The position numbers were made by a program, and so were the translations under genes. 64,000 nt of DNA from Leuctra nigra (lineage: Eukaryota; Arthropoda; Insecta; Plecoptera; Leuctridae), in the NCBI GenBank assembly GCA_934045905.1, contig OW203771.1, positions 16,295,701 to 16,359,700 of the forward strand, given 5' to 3'. Below the pieces are notes generated by a model that did not search any database, was not told the DNA's origin, and saw only the letters and a list, made by a program, of their open reading frames with translations. Of the stretch, positions 38,801-49,000 are shown piece after piece; the first letter of the stretch is position 1, and each line of letters opens with the position of its first letter.

Positions 38801-41525
38801 AGACATCAACAAAACAACTAATTTTCCTTCCCTCTCTAGATTCCATAAAAATAAAGATGATAAGGTTCTCATAGCATGTATGTGTATTAAAACCTGTGAT
38901 CATCCCAACTCAGACAATTCTGTTGTTTGCAGGTTGTGTAACTTTCGATAGTCGGCGAACAACGGGAGATACAATTCACATGGCTGAGTATAGTTCACTA
39001 CGGTGTACAGTCGACACTTATACGTAGTAAAAGTTGCTAATCGAATGTCGACGACTCCTAGGTTCTTAGGTCCTAAACACCAGCAACTTTATTGCAGCTC
39101 TTCCTCAGTTCTCGATCCTTACCTCATCGTAGTCGTAGTATCGGTCGAAAGTGATTTTGCCTTCAACTCTTGGGGTGGAATCTCGGTCAGCTTTCTCCTT
39201 GTCAAAAACTCTGCAAACATGGACATTCAAATTCTTTTAATCATCATTCACTCATTATTTATCATTAGAGATATATCACCAATAGATCCGAAATTAAAAT
39301 TACAAAATAGTACTATTTGATAAATATCAATCATACGTTACGTGATAACTAAAAATGGAACTAAATAAAATCAAGAAGCAAATCTTGTATGTACTAATTA
39401 TATTCAAACTCTTATAAAGAGTTGGATTCGGGAAGCACATGGTTGTAAGATAAACAAGTTTGACATCTTATTGCTCCGTACTTACGTCTGGACATCTTCA
39501 ATGATCACGTGGTTGTCGATGCCCTTGACGTGAAGGAACTTGAGGAACTCCCGTTGTTGCGCAGGCGCGACCATGATGTCCACCGGGGCTCCGGGTTTGC
39601 GGTGTCTCGACCAGAAGTCGAATCCTTCCGCATCGTCGAACCGTGACAGCAACTCCATCTGGCTGGCTGTAGGAGTCAGTTGGAACACTTTGTACCTGCG
39701 CACAGAGCAATACGCATCACTTAGGTTTGCGGTGTCTCGACCAGAAGTCGAATCCTTCCGCATCGTCGAACCGTGGCAGCAACTCCATCTGGCTGGCTGT
39801 AGGAGTCAGTTGGAACACTTTGTACCTGCGCACAGAGCAATACGCATCACTTAGGTTTGCGGTGTCTCGACCAGAAGTCGAATCCTTCCGCATCGTCGAA
39901 CCGTGGCAGCAACTCCATCTGGCTGGCTGTAGGAGTCAGTTGGAACACTTTGTACCTGCGCACAGAGCAATACGCATCACTTAGGTTTGCGGTGTCTCGA
40001 CCAGAAGTCGAATCCTTCCGCATCGTCGAACCGTGGCAGCAACTCCATCTGGCTGGCTGTAGGAGTCAGTTGGAACACTTTGTACCTGCGCACAGAGCAA
40101 TACGCATCACTTAGGTTTGCGGTGTCTCGACCAGAAGTCGAATCCTTCCGCATCGTCGAACCGTGGCAGCAACTCCATCTGGCTGGCTGTAGGAGTCAGT
40201 TGGAACACTTTGTACCTGCGCACAGAGAAATACGCATCACAAAGGATTGCGGCCGTATCGTTGCACATCGTCGAACAATATTCCATTTGATCGAAAATAT
40301 ATCTAAATGATCCGATTACATTCAAATTTTGATTGGTGATCAAGACCAACATGTTCATAATGTGCACATTTTTTGATATCTCCAGAGCCTATACAATTTC
40401 TCAGGTACCTACTCATAACTATAAAATATCGTGAAAAAAACAGATAGTCGCAGCTTTTCTGAGTGCCAACAAGATGGTAGCAGGTTCCTACGTACGTTTA
40501 TTTGAATACTGCAATCTACATTTTTGAGGCGCATACAGTTAATTGAAATGACCCCTGGTTCATATTTACCCTCAAAGTCCAATCGGTCAGTATTTCCAGA
40601 CTTGGTGCCATTTTCAGAGTTTTGAAGAGAATCTCATTTTACAGTTGTAAAATGAGATTTTGAAGAGTATGAAATGCGCGCACGCAATCACGCATGCGCG
40701 TATTATTATTCCAGCTAGTTTAGAAATTGGAAAGTTGAAAACAAAATTAGAAATAACGTCAGTTATCTTTGACTACAGGCCAATCCTGAGATTCACGATT
40801 CGAAACCGTTTTACGCTTGCATTGTATAAAAAACTTGTAAGAGTTGAAGGCTAATGCGTATAGTTGTCAACTTTTTGAAGTTTTGAACAATGAAGCCGTG
40901 AACGGGTTCAAATCGTGAAAGCTCAAGAATTGACTCCCTGGGTGGACACGCGGTTCACTGAGTGTTTTCCTAGTTAAGACGGCTGGGTAGTGAGTTTGAC
41001 CTTAAAGAGTTTTTTAATCGATTTTTATCAATCTTTTACCAGTATAATTGTTAACAAAATAAGGCTTTGTACGGGTATTCAGAACAGTTCAATGAAAATA
41101 ATTGCTTAGCTTGGAATGGTTTATTAGATTTACTTTGTCCTACAGATGCTTAGTGCCCGAAATGTCTAAAATTATGGTACTAAACATCTGTTGGACAAAA
41201 TAAAACTAATAACTTATTCCAAGCTATGAAATTATTTTCATTGAACAGTTCTGAAGACGCGTACAAAGTCTTATTTTGTTAACAATTTCATTGGTAAAAG
41301 ATATTGATAAAAAATGTTTGAGACACCACTGACTTTGATCCTCATAATTTAGTATACCCATTTTTTTTAATGGATTGTAAATTTAGCACTTCGCAAATAA
41401 AAATCTGAAGAGATAGTTTAATATTAACCTTTTTTAAGGTTGTCTTCCACTCACCCATCATATCTGGTGACATCTGAAGCCAAGGTCACGGCCACCAGAG
41501 CAGCAACCACAACGAGAACGCGCAT
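35720..41525 (-). CDS. Secreted zinc carboxypeptidase 2, M14A, Arg255 type (9 exons, 409 aa)
   Basis: Exons (minus strand): 41525-41455, 39695-39486, 39210-39123, 38312-38010, 37882-37792, 37409-37264, 36826-36770, 36558-36474, 35898-35720. Every exon length equals that of carboxypeptidase 1, and both proteins are 409 residues, so this is a tandem duplicate. Signal peptide [16 protein letters not shown], propeptide, zinc ligands H175/E178 (GIHAREW) and H299 (TLHSYGW), R229, N246/R247 and E374 (SYTVELPG) are all present. The pocket differs: residue 351 is Ser where bovine Tyr248 stands, and residue 358 (position 255) is Arg (GSSRDY). Arg or Lys at 255 is known from carboxypeptidase O and an insect glutamate carboxypeptidase, which cut acidic C-terminal residues. 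Loss of Tyr248 may lower activity. Acidic specificity is inferred. Confidence 0.94.
35899..36473. other. Intron 8 of carboxypeptidase 2
   Basis: Nothing recognised. Confidence 0.5.
36474..36558 (-). CDS. Carboxypeptidase 2, exon 8
   Basis: [19 protein letters not shown], then EIGTSTNVL. Borders GTGCAG and GTAAGT. Confidence 0.92.
36770..36826 (-). CDS. Carboxypeptidase 2, exon 7
   Basis: [19 protein letters not shown], 19 codons as in the paralogue. Confidence 0.92.
36827..37263. other. Intron 6 of carboxypeptidase 2
   Basis: Only 437 bases, against 3.2 kb in the paralogue, which gained transposons here. Nothing recognised. Confidence 0.55.
37264..37409 (-). CDS. Carboxypeptidase 2, exon 6 (third zinc ligand)
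   Basis: [32 protein letters not shown], ending [11 protein letters not shown]. Confidence 0.94.
37410..37791. other. Intron 5 of carboxypeptidase 2
   Basis: Poly-C run at about 37718-37732; otherwise nothing. Confidence 0.5.
37792..37882 (-). CDS. Carboxypeptidase 2, exon 5 (substrate-binding Arg)
   Basis: [12 protein letters not shown], then [15 protein letters not shown], same residues as in the paralogue. Donor GTGGGT. Confidence 0.95.
38010..38312 (-). CDS. Carboxypeptidase 2, exon 4 (zinc site)
   Basis: [56 protein letters not shown]. Donor GTAAGC. Confidence 0.96.
38313..39122. other. Intron 3 of carboxypeptidase 2
   Basis: Contains a worn LINE 3' fragment (38425-38665). The rest is unremarkable. 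Confidence 0.55.
38425..38665 (+). mobile_element. Worn LINE 3' fragment
   Basis: With frame corrections by eye the plus strand shows [19 protein letters not shown] and [10 protein letters not shown], the same tail as at 33029-33310 but broken by stops and in the opposite orientation. Confidence 0.65.
39123..39210 (-). CDS. Carboxypeptidase 2, exon 3 (activation region)
   Basis: [20 protein letters not shown], then FDRYYDYDE. Confidence 0.92.
39486..39695 (-). CDS. Carboxypeptidase 2, exon 2 (propeptide)
   Basis: [47 protein letters not shown]. The 3'-most acceptor (GTGCGCAG before 39695) gives the intact exon; four partial copies of its 5' part with their own acceptors lie upstream. Confidence 0.92.
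39594..40243 (-). repeat. 130-bp tandem duplication of the carboxypeptidase 2 exon 2 5' edge (5 units)
   Basis: Units at 39594, 39724, 39854, 39984 and 40114. In the gene's direction each holds about 28 intronic bases ending in an acceptor (TCTGTGCGCAG) and the first 102 exon bases. The native copy has GTGACAGC where the four others have GTGGCAGC (plus strand). The outermost unit ends CACAGAGAAA like the paralogue, so it is the original intron side. 130 is not a multiple of three. Confidence 0.94.
40244..41454. other. Rest of intron 1 of carboxypeptidase 2
   Basis: Contains a family A hairpin MITE (40974-41345); nothing else recognised. Confidence 0.55.
40974..41345. mobile_element. Long-hairpin MITE, family A
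   Basis: TTAA then GACGGCTGGGTAGTGAG at the left. Long complementary arms run to about 41310 (AAAGATATTGATAAAAA against TTTTTATCAATCTTTT); the outer right end is lost. Confidence 0.75.
41455..41525 (-). CDS. Carboxypeptidase 2, exon 1 (signal peptide, start)
   Basis: ATG at 41525-41523; [16 protein letters not shown] then SDVTRYD. Donor GTGAGT. Confidence 0.92.
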
Positions 41526-41572
41526 CTTCTGCCGCAAGTCGGACTCAGATGATGTCATCGCGATGACAGGTG

Positions 41573-41580
41573 TTTATATA
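41573..41580 (-). promoter_or_regulatory. TATA box of carboxypeptidase 2
   Basis: TATATAAA on the minus strand, 48 bases before the ATG, at the same distance as in the paralogue; ATCTGAGTCC lies between. Confidence 0.75.
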
Positions 41581-42028
41581 CACAGTTCAGGATCGTCACT
41601 TATCAATCACTTGAGAAATCACGTGAATCGTACAGTTTATCTGTTATTAATAGGATCTTTTCACAGGTCCTCCAGATATGAATGATTTATTGATATCAGA
41701 AAATCACGATTGTCAACATTATTGTAGACGGTGTAAAGAAGTGATTTTAATAAATAGACCAAGTCAAAATCTAATTTTAACGCAGACAATAATTATATAG
41801 ATAGTTTTTAAACCATTGTTTTAAAAAAATCACTAGAGTTTGACCGATCAAGTTGTTGGGGTGGTGAGGTGGGAGGAGTCAATTTATGACTTTCATGCAA
41901 GTCTGTCAAGAACTACAAGTGTTGTTGACATTTTATTGAAATTTTACGCGTGTATTGAAATATTTGTAAAATTCGTTCAATGAACTTTCGAAAAATAATT
42001 TCGTGAGGTGTGCCTTTCATATTTTTCT

Positions 42029-42196
42029 AAAAGCTGGGTCCACATATACCGTTTTTGCGTTTTACGTTTTCCGTTTGTTTTCTTATGACCAATCACAAGT
42101 CCAGAAATCACTCACGACAGACTTGTGATTGGTTAATTAATAGAAAAAAACGGAAAACTCAAAACGCAAAAACGGTCTTTGCGGACCCAGCTTTTT
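42029..42196. mobile_element. Small hairpin MITE (AAAGCTGGGTCC ends)
   Basis: AAAGCTGGGTCCACA and CCGTTTTTGCGTTTT at the left; their complements CAAAACGCAAAAACGG and GGACCCAGCTTT at the right. Confidence 0.75.
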
Positions 42197-42362
42197 TTGT
42201 CTGTACAAAGCATAAGTTTTCACAAGTGCAAGACGAAGCCTTGCCAATCTACGCGCTATACACAGAGCGTTTTCCTATAGTTTAGATTCTCTTGGTACTT
42301 CAATCGTCAGTGACTCAGTGAAGTTCATTGTATACCTAATACTTCTGGTCAGCCAAAGTTCT

Positions 42363-42747
42363 GACGGCTGGGTAGTGAGTTTGACGTTGAAGAGTTTTTT
42401 AATCGATTTTTATCAATATATTTTACCAATGTAATTGTTTACAAAATAAGGCTTTGTACGAGTATTCAGAATAGTTCAATGAAAATAATTCCATAGCATG
42501 GAATGGTTTATTAGTTTTACTTTGTCCCACAGATGTTTAGTGCCTGAAAATTAGTACAAATATGGCACTAAACATCTGTTGGACAAAATAAAACTAATAA
42601 CTTATTCCAAACTATGAAATTATTTTCATTGAACTGTTCTGAATACTCGTATAAAGCCTCATTTTATTAACAATTACATTGGTAAAAGATATTGATAAAA
42701 ATAGATTAAAAAACTCTTCAAGGTCACGCTCACTACCCAGCCGTCTT
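42363..42747. mobile_element. Long-hairpin MITE, family A (best copy)
   Basis: Ends GACGGCTGGGTAGTGAG and CTCACTACCCAGCCGTC. Arms of nearly 190 bp are complementary through CAATGAAAATAATT, and TTAA follows the right end. No ORF. Confidence 0.85.
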
Positions 42748-43036
42748 AAACTCGTTATAGGTATCTTCAAACGATCCTTCCCTATTCAGCAATCAGATAT
42801 TATCAAGATAAGCTGATTGCAAATGCAATGCATCTTGCATATTCCCTGTGGTTGTGACAAGCATCCTGTAGGAAGGAACATGCAATAGTCCTTGTGGTCA
42901 ACACATCCTGACCGTAGCCTTGTTACTGCATTCTGCGATGAAATGATGACTTTATCGAGTTGCATTACGGGAAGTGAGTGCGTTTCTTCATCGGTCTCTC
43001 TCGTGAAATAATTTCAAATGTCAAAAATTTCACCGC

Positions 43037-43097
43037 ATGATGGGGTTCATTCAATGTAGTGTTAAGTTTATAATTTTCTCGCTACTTTTATTACAAG
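43037..43097 (+). CDS. Receptor exon 1 (signal peptide)
   Basis: MMGFIQCSVKFIIFSLLLLQ, hydrophobic, donor CAAG|GTAAGT, phase 1. Two adjacent ATGs; the first is taken as start. Too short to be certain, but position, phase and hydrophobicity fit. Confidence 0.7.
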
Positions 43098-46000
43098 GTA
43101 AGTGATGTTTGAATTTGAATTATGGTCTTGGTTTCCATGGATTAACAATAGAATCTATACTTTTTAACTGTATATGTTTATAGAAAATAATAACCATTGA
43201 CAGAAGTGTCAGGGGGTGTGATGGGGATGATATAACTTGGCAGAGTAAATGCCGATGCTGCCCTCTACTAACCAAATATGTTTTGAACCTTGTAGTCCTC
43301 TTTTTTGTAATATTTTTTTTTTCTCTTCATGCTTTTATATACAGCCGTTTCCGCTAATGTCACACCTTTGCTCCGTTACCGCTGAAATTTTGAATACATG
43401 TAAAGACTACTGTCAGCAGACCGTAATTTAAACCTAATCTTTCGATTGGTTAAGATTATAAAAATATTCAGTTCATATTGATTGAAAAATCGAAACGGTT
43501 TAATGAAGTTGATATATCACAAGGCAATGAAGTCCATTAAATTTAATAAATTGTAATACATATCTTCCTGTTCAAGAATTAATATGTAAGTTCCGATCAC
43601 ATTGACATTCTATATGGCCATCATTTATATATTTTTTTTTAGTTAATCGGTCAAGACAAATGCCGACTTATTGAGCGAGCGAAGAGAGCATCTCCTTTTG
43701 GCTCATTTGGCACGGACCTCTGTTTCTTTTTTTTTTTTTTTGGTTGGTTTTTTTCTGCTAGGTGAGGCTATACAGGTCACAGTTTTTCTTTGATCGAGCT
43801 GAAATTTTGCACACATGTACGGACCATTTCTGGGCGTTGCAGGCCCTATTTTTTTAAATCCACTGATTGGTTCAAATTTTAACAAAAAAATATCTTTCGA
43901 TTGGTTAGTTTGATCAATTTGAAATTTTGACAAGTCATTACGACCAAGATTGTCCCCAATCATACAAAGTTTCAGCCAAATCCTCTTATTGGTTAACATA
44001 AAAATAAATATTTCATGTGATTATTGAAATTTAAACTAGAAACGTTTGACCGATCAACTTAAAACTTTGAATGGTAATTGGGACCAACATTATCTGTATT
44101 TTTAACAATTTTCATACTAATCTGTGTTTAAATCTAAAAGATATTGACAATTTACGGACATTTATTTTGCGTGTTAGCTGTCAAATTTCTGGAATTTCAC
44201 ATTTCACGGCAACTTTGAATCTTCATTCCAAGGTAGTTAGAGCATAGACAGAGCGTTTTGAAAATTAACAAGGAACCGTTCGATCGATCAACTTCTAAAA
44301 CGTTGCATGGTTATTGGGAAATATTTTAGGATTTTTTTTTGAGATTTTCATACAAGTCTGTGACGAAGAACATTTTTGATAGACATAAATTCGGTTCGAG
44401 CTGTTGCGCGTATCCGTGCTCGCTCATCAACGCGTTACACAGAGCGTTTTCCTAGTTAATCAAATGTTTTTAAATGTCTGTCCAAATTCATATCAAAAGA
44501 ATATGAACCTTCACCATGAGCTGGGGATTGCTGGGGATCGCTGATCTGGTTTAGTTTTTTGTCCAGAGTGTATGGATTATGGCTATCAAACAATGAAAAT
44601 CAGATATTACAGGTATCAGTGTTCGTCTTCTTCTTCTTCTTCTTCTTCTTCTTCTTCTTCTTCTTCTTCTTCTTCTTCTTCTTCTTCTTCTTCTTCTTCT
44701 TCTTCTTCTTCTTTATCTTCTTTTTTGGTCTCGCCTTTTGGGCTGCATACGACCCAATAAAGTAGTGTTTCAGTGTATTTCATTAACTACACTAAGCGTT
44801 TTCCAACTTGAGTCAAGGTCGTTCTGCAAACCATTTTGCTTACAGAATATCCGTCTTCGGCTCAGGTAGTTGGCATGAGAGGTGTCACTACTGATAAAGA
44901 CTACCGAGAGAAACAGTTGGTGTTTGAAGCCCTCTCCGACTTCATACCGTGGGGCTGTCAGTTTAAATTCCGAAATGACGGCAACAACTGCGACCATATC
45001 ACTCCACAAGTCAAGGAAGGAGAAGAACTTGAGAAACATACGAGTCACTCAGAATGTGGCTCCATAACATACTCCATGTTTCTCTCTAGTGCAAGACGAT
45101 ATTGTCGAATAATCGTTTATGACGTAGTGTACGATGAAAGATACGCGATTCTTGGAGTTCTTTCCTTCGGAGATTTTGGCTGGGTTAAAAGTCAAAATTT
45201 CATTTTAGATACACCCGTGGGTAAGAAAAATTAGTGACTTTTGTTTAAACGTCTCTTGCAAATAAGATGAATATGTGCATTGCCGCAGGTCCATATGAAA
45301 TTTCATGATTACCTGTAGCCAGATCTGCCGTCAGTCATATGTCTGAGTCAAGATCCGGCATCATTTTGTCAGATCTTATCTTATAAATATTTTCTGATGA
45401 CACTCCTATATCATTTAACTTTTCCATTTACCTGAAACTCTAATTGAGATCCTTCTTTTCCTCGCTTTTCAGATCCGGACCAAGAACCTGACTTGCTAAT
45501 TGCGGTTTGCTCAATTCTTTCACCCGGTATTGTTAAGCCACCACGACGAGGTGTTGTTTGCAAGACTTATCCACCTGTGCCACTGACTGGATGTCGAGCT
45601 GCTTGGTCTGGTCAACCGAACTGGATATCAGTTGATGATAAAGTAGGAGCAACCAACAGCACAAGAGACCTGCAGTATTACGGCGAAGGCTTAGACAAAG
45701 GAGAATGTGGATACACTCTTCTCAATGAGAGAGTCAATGGGATGTACTGGACCGAGTCATCTACAGGAAAGAAGATTATAAGGAGTAGAGGGTCCGATTT
45801 TACAGAGCGTATGTATTCTAGACTCTATTAGCAATTCCAAGTCAGTTCAGAAATCGACAGTTTTCGGGCATTCAAATCATATTCGGTCAGATTAATATTG
45901 ATCTGAACATAATGCCATAAGATATGTTTAATCAGTATAGATGTTTATATATATATTTTTATTATAATACAAACATTTTGTTCCGCACTAGTAGAGCACT

Positions 46001-49000
46001 AGTCTGTCACCTTCCTAATTCCCTTTCCATAATTTATTCGTTAGTTTAGGCTCCTTTCCCTCGAACCTTATCACAGGAAAGTTGTTTGAATGTGTTTTAC
46101 ATAGCATTTCTGTGTTGCGTAATAATAAAAATTAATGTTAAAATTGCAATATTAAATTTGGTTCAATTGAGCCCCATTTTCTCTACAAGGGCAGGGAGAC
46201 AAACTTTTGTGTTTATGATCTATTGGTGACTCATGTATTGATATTCAATCTCTGCGAGTTTCGTTTTGTATTTCGACTGTATAAAGAAATGGCAAGTATT
46301 TTTAAAATGTGGCAATATTATTAAATAAGTTAGAAAATGTGCAGATATGTTCATATTAGTACTTTCGATCACAATTTTTTCTGACGTGGATACAAACAAA
46401 CTATATTAGTGACTTATTAATTGATTATCAATCCATGTGAGTTTTGTATAACGTGTTTGACTTTCTAGCCATTATTTTTGTGATATGTAAAACTATTTTA
46501 AATGAGGTAGGTACACACATCGCGTAATCATTCGTTGACTATTGAATCAACTCGTAAATTCAGTTTTTCGGTCATAGGCCTATATAGGCCTAAAAATACA
46601 ACAATGTCGGCTGACCAAGACCGTTACATTTTTTCTTCTCCTGCTTATCCTTTTCACCTCGTTCCTCCACATCCCTTTTCACCTCGTTCCTCCACATCTC
46701 TTTTCACCTCGTTCCTCCACATCTCTTTTCACCTCGTTCCTCCACATCGCTTTTCACCTCTTCCTCCACATCTCTTTTCACCTCGTCCCTCCACATCCCT
46801 TTTCACCTCGTTCCTCCACATCTCTTTTCACCTCGTTCCTCCACATCTCTTTTCACCTCGTTCCTCCACATCGCTTTTCACGTCGTTCCTCCACATCTCT
46901 TTTCACCTCGTTCCTCCACATCTCTTTTCACCTCGTCCCTCCACATCTCTTTTCACCTCTTCCTCCACATCTCTTTTCACCTCGTTCCTCCACATCTCTT
47001 TTCACCTCGATCCTCCACATCTCTTTTCACGTCGTCCCTCCACATCTCTTTTCACGTCGTCCCTCCACATCTCTTTTCTCCTCGTTCCTCCACATCTCTT
47101 TTCACCTCGTTCCTCCACATCTCTTTTCACCTCGATCCTCCACATCTCTTTTCACGTCGTCCCTCCACATCTCTTTTCACGTCGTCCCTCCACATCTCTT
47201 TTCACGTCGTCCCTCCACATCTCTTTTCACCTCGTTCCTCCACATCTCTTTTCTCCTCGTTCCTCCACATCTCTTTTCACCTCGTTCCTCCACATCTCTT
47301 TTCACCTCGATCCTCCACATCTCTTTTCACGTCGTCCCTCCACATCTCTTTTCACGTCGTCCCTCCACATCTCTTTTCACCTCGATCCTCCACAACTCTT
47401 TTCACGTCGTCCCTCCACATCTCTTTTCACCTCGATCCTCCACATCTCTTTTCATCTCGTCCCTCCACATCTCTTTTCACCTCGTTCCTCCACATCTCTT
47501 TTCACCTCGTTCCTCCACATCTCTTTTCACCTCGTTCCTCCACATCTCTTTTCACGTCGTTCCTCCACATCTCTTTTCACGTCGTCCCTCCACATCTCTT
47601 TTCACCTCTTCCTCCACATCTCTTTTCACGTCGTCCCTCCACATCTCTTTTCACGTCGTCCCTCCACATCTCTTTTCTCCTCGTTCCTCCACATCTCTTT
47701 TCACCTCGTCCCTCCACATCTCTTTTCACCTCGATCCTCCACATCTCTTTTCACGTCGTCCCTCCACATCTCTTTTCACCTCGTTCCTCCACATCTCTTT
47801 TCACCTCTTCCTCCACATCTCTTTTCACGTCGTCCCTCCACATCTCTTTTCACGTCGTCCCTCCACATCTCTTTTCACCTCTTCCTCCACATCTCTTTTC
47901 ACGTCGTCCCTCCACATCTCTTTTCACGTCGTCCCTCCACATCTCTTTTCTCCTCGTTCCTCCACATCTCTTTTCACCTCGTCCCTCCACATCTCTTTTC
48001 ACCTCGATCCTCCACATCTCTTTTCACGTCGTCCCTCCACATCTCTTTTCACCTCGTCCCTCCACATCTCTTTTCATCTCGTTCCTCCACATCTCTTTTC
48101 ACCTCGTTCCTCCACATCTCTTTTCACCTCGTTCCTCCACATCTCTTTTCACCTCTTCCTCCACATCTCTTTTCACCTCGTTCCTCCACATCTCTTTTCA
48201 TCTCGTTCCTCCACATCTCTTTTCACCTCGTTCCTCCACATCTCTTTTCACGTCGTTCCTCCACATCTCTTTTCACGTCGTCCCTCCACATCTCTTTTCA
48301 CCTCTTCCTCCACATCTCTTTTCACGTCGTCCCTCCACATCTCTTTTCACGTCGTCCCTCCACATCTCTTTTCTCCTCGTTCCTCCACATCTCTTTTCAC
48401 GTCGTTCCTCCACATCTCTTTTCACCTCGTTCCTCCACATCTCTTTTCACGTCGTCCCTCCACATCTCTTTTCACGTCGTCCCTCCACATCTCTTTTCAC
48501 GTCGTCCCTCCACATCTCTTTTCACCTCGATCCTCCACATCTCTTTTCATCTCGTTCCTCCACATCTCTTTTCACCTCGTTCCTCCACATCTCTTTTCAC
48601 GTCGTCCCTCCACATCTCTTTTCACCTCGATCTTCCACATCTCTTTTCACGTCGTCCCTCCACATCTCTTTTCACCTCGTTCCTCCACATCTCTTTTCAC
48701 CTCGTTCCTCCACATCTCTTTTCACCTCGTTCCTCCACATCTTTTTTCACCTCGTTCCTCCACATCTCTTTTCACCTCGATCCTCCACATCTCTTTTCAC
48801 GTCGTCCCTCCACATCTCTTTTCACGTCGTCCCTCCACATCTCTTTTCTCCTCGTTTATCCACATCTCTTTTCACCTCGTTCCTCCACATCTCTTTTCTC
48901 CTCGTTCCTCCACATCTCTTTTCACCTCGTTCCTCCACATCTCTTTTCACGTCGTCCCTCCACATCTCTTTTCTCCTCGTTCCTCCACATCTCTTTTCAC

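Larger units (their letters stand above)
41581..43036. other. Intergenic region between carboxypeptidase 2 and the receptor gene
   Basis: The genes are divergently arranged here. It contains two hairpin MITEs (42029-42196 and 42363-42747). No TATA box is evident before the receptor start. Confidence 0.55.
43098..44845. other. Intron 1 of the receptor gene
   Basis: Contains a Helitron-like element (43669-44455) and a (TTC)n microsatellite (44625-44714). Confidence 0.6.

Noticed and set aside
1..40243. Tandem arrays as CRISPR repeats
   Set aside because: There are no unique spacers; units are contiguous, contain exon sequence, and the genome is eukaryotic.
44559..44765. Poly-Phe / poly-Ser open frames
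   Set aside because: Translation of a (TTC)n microsatellite.
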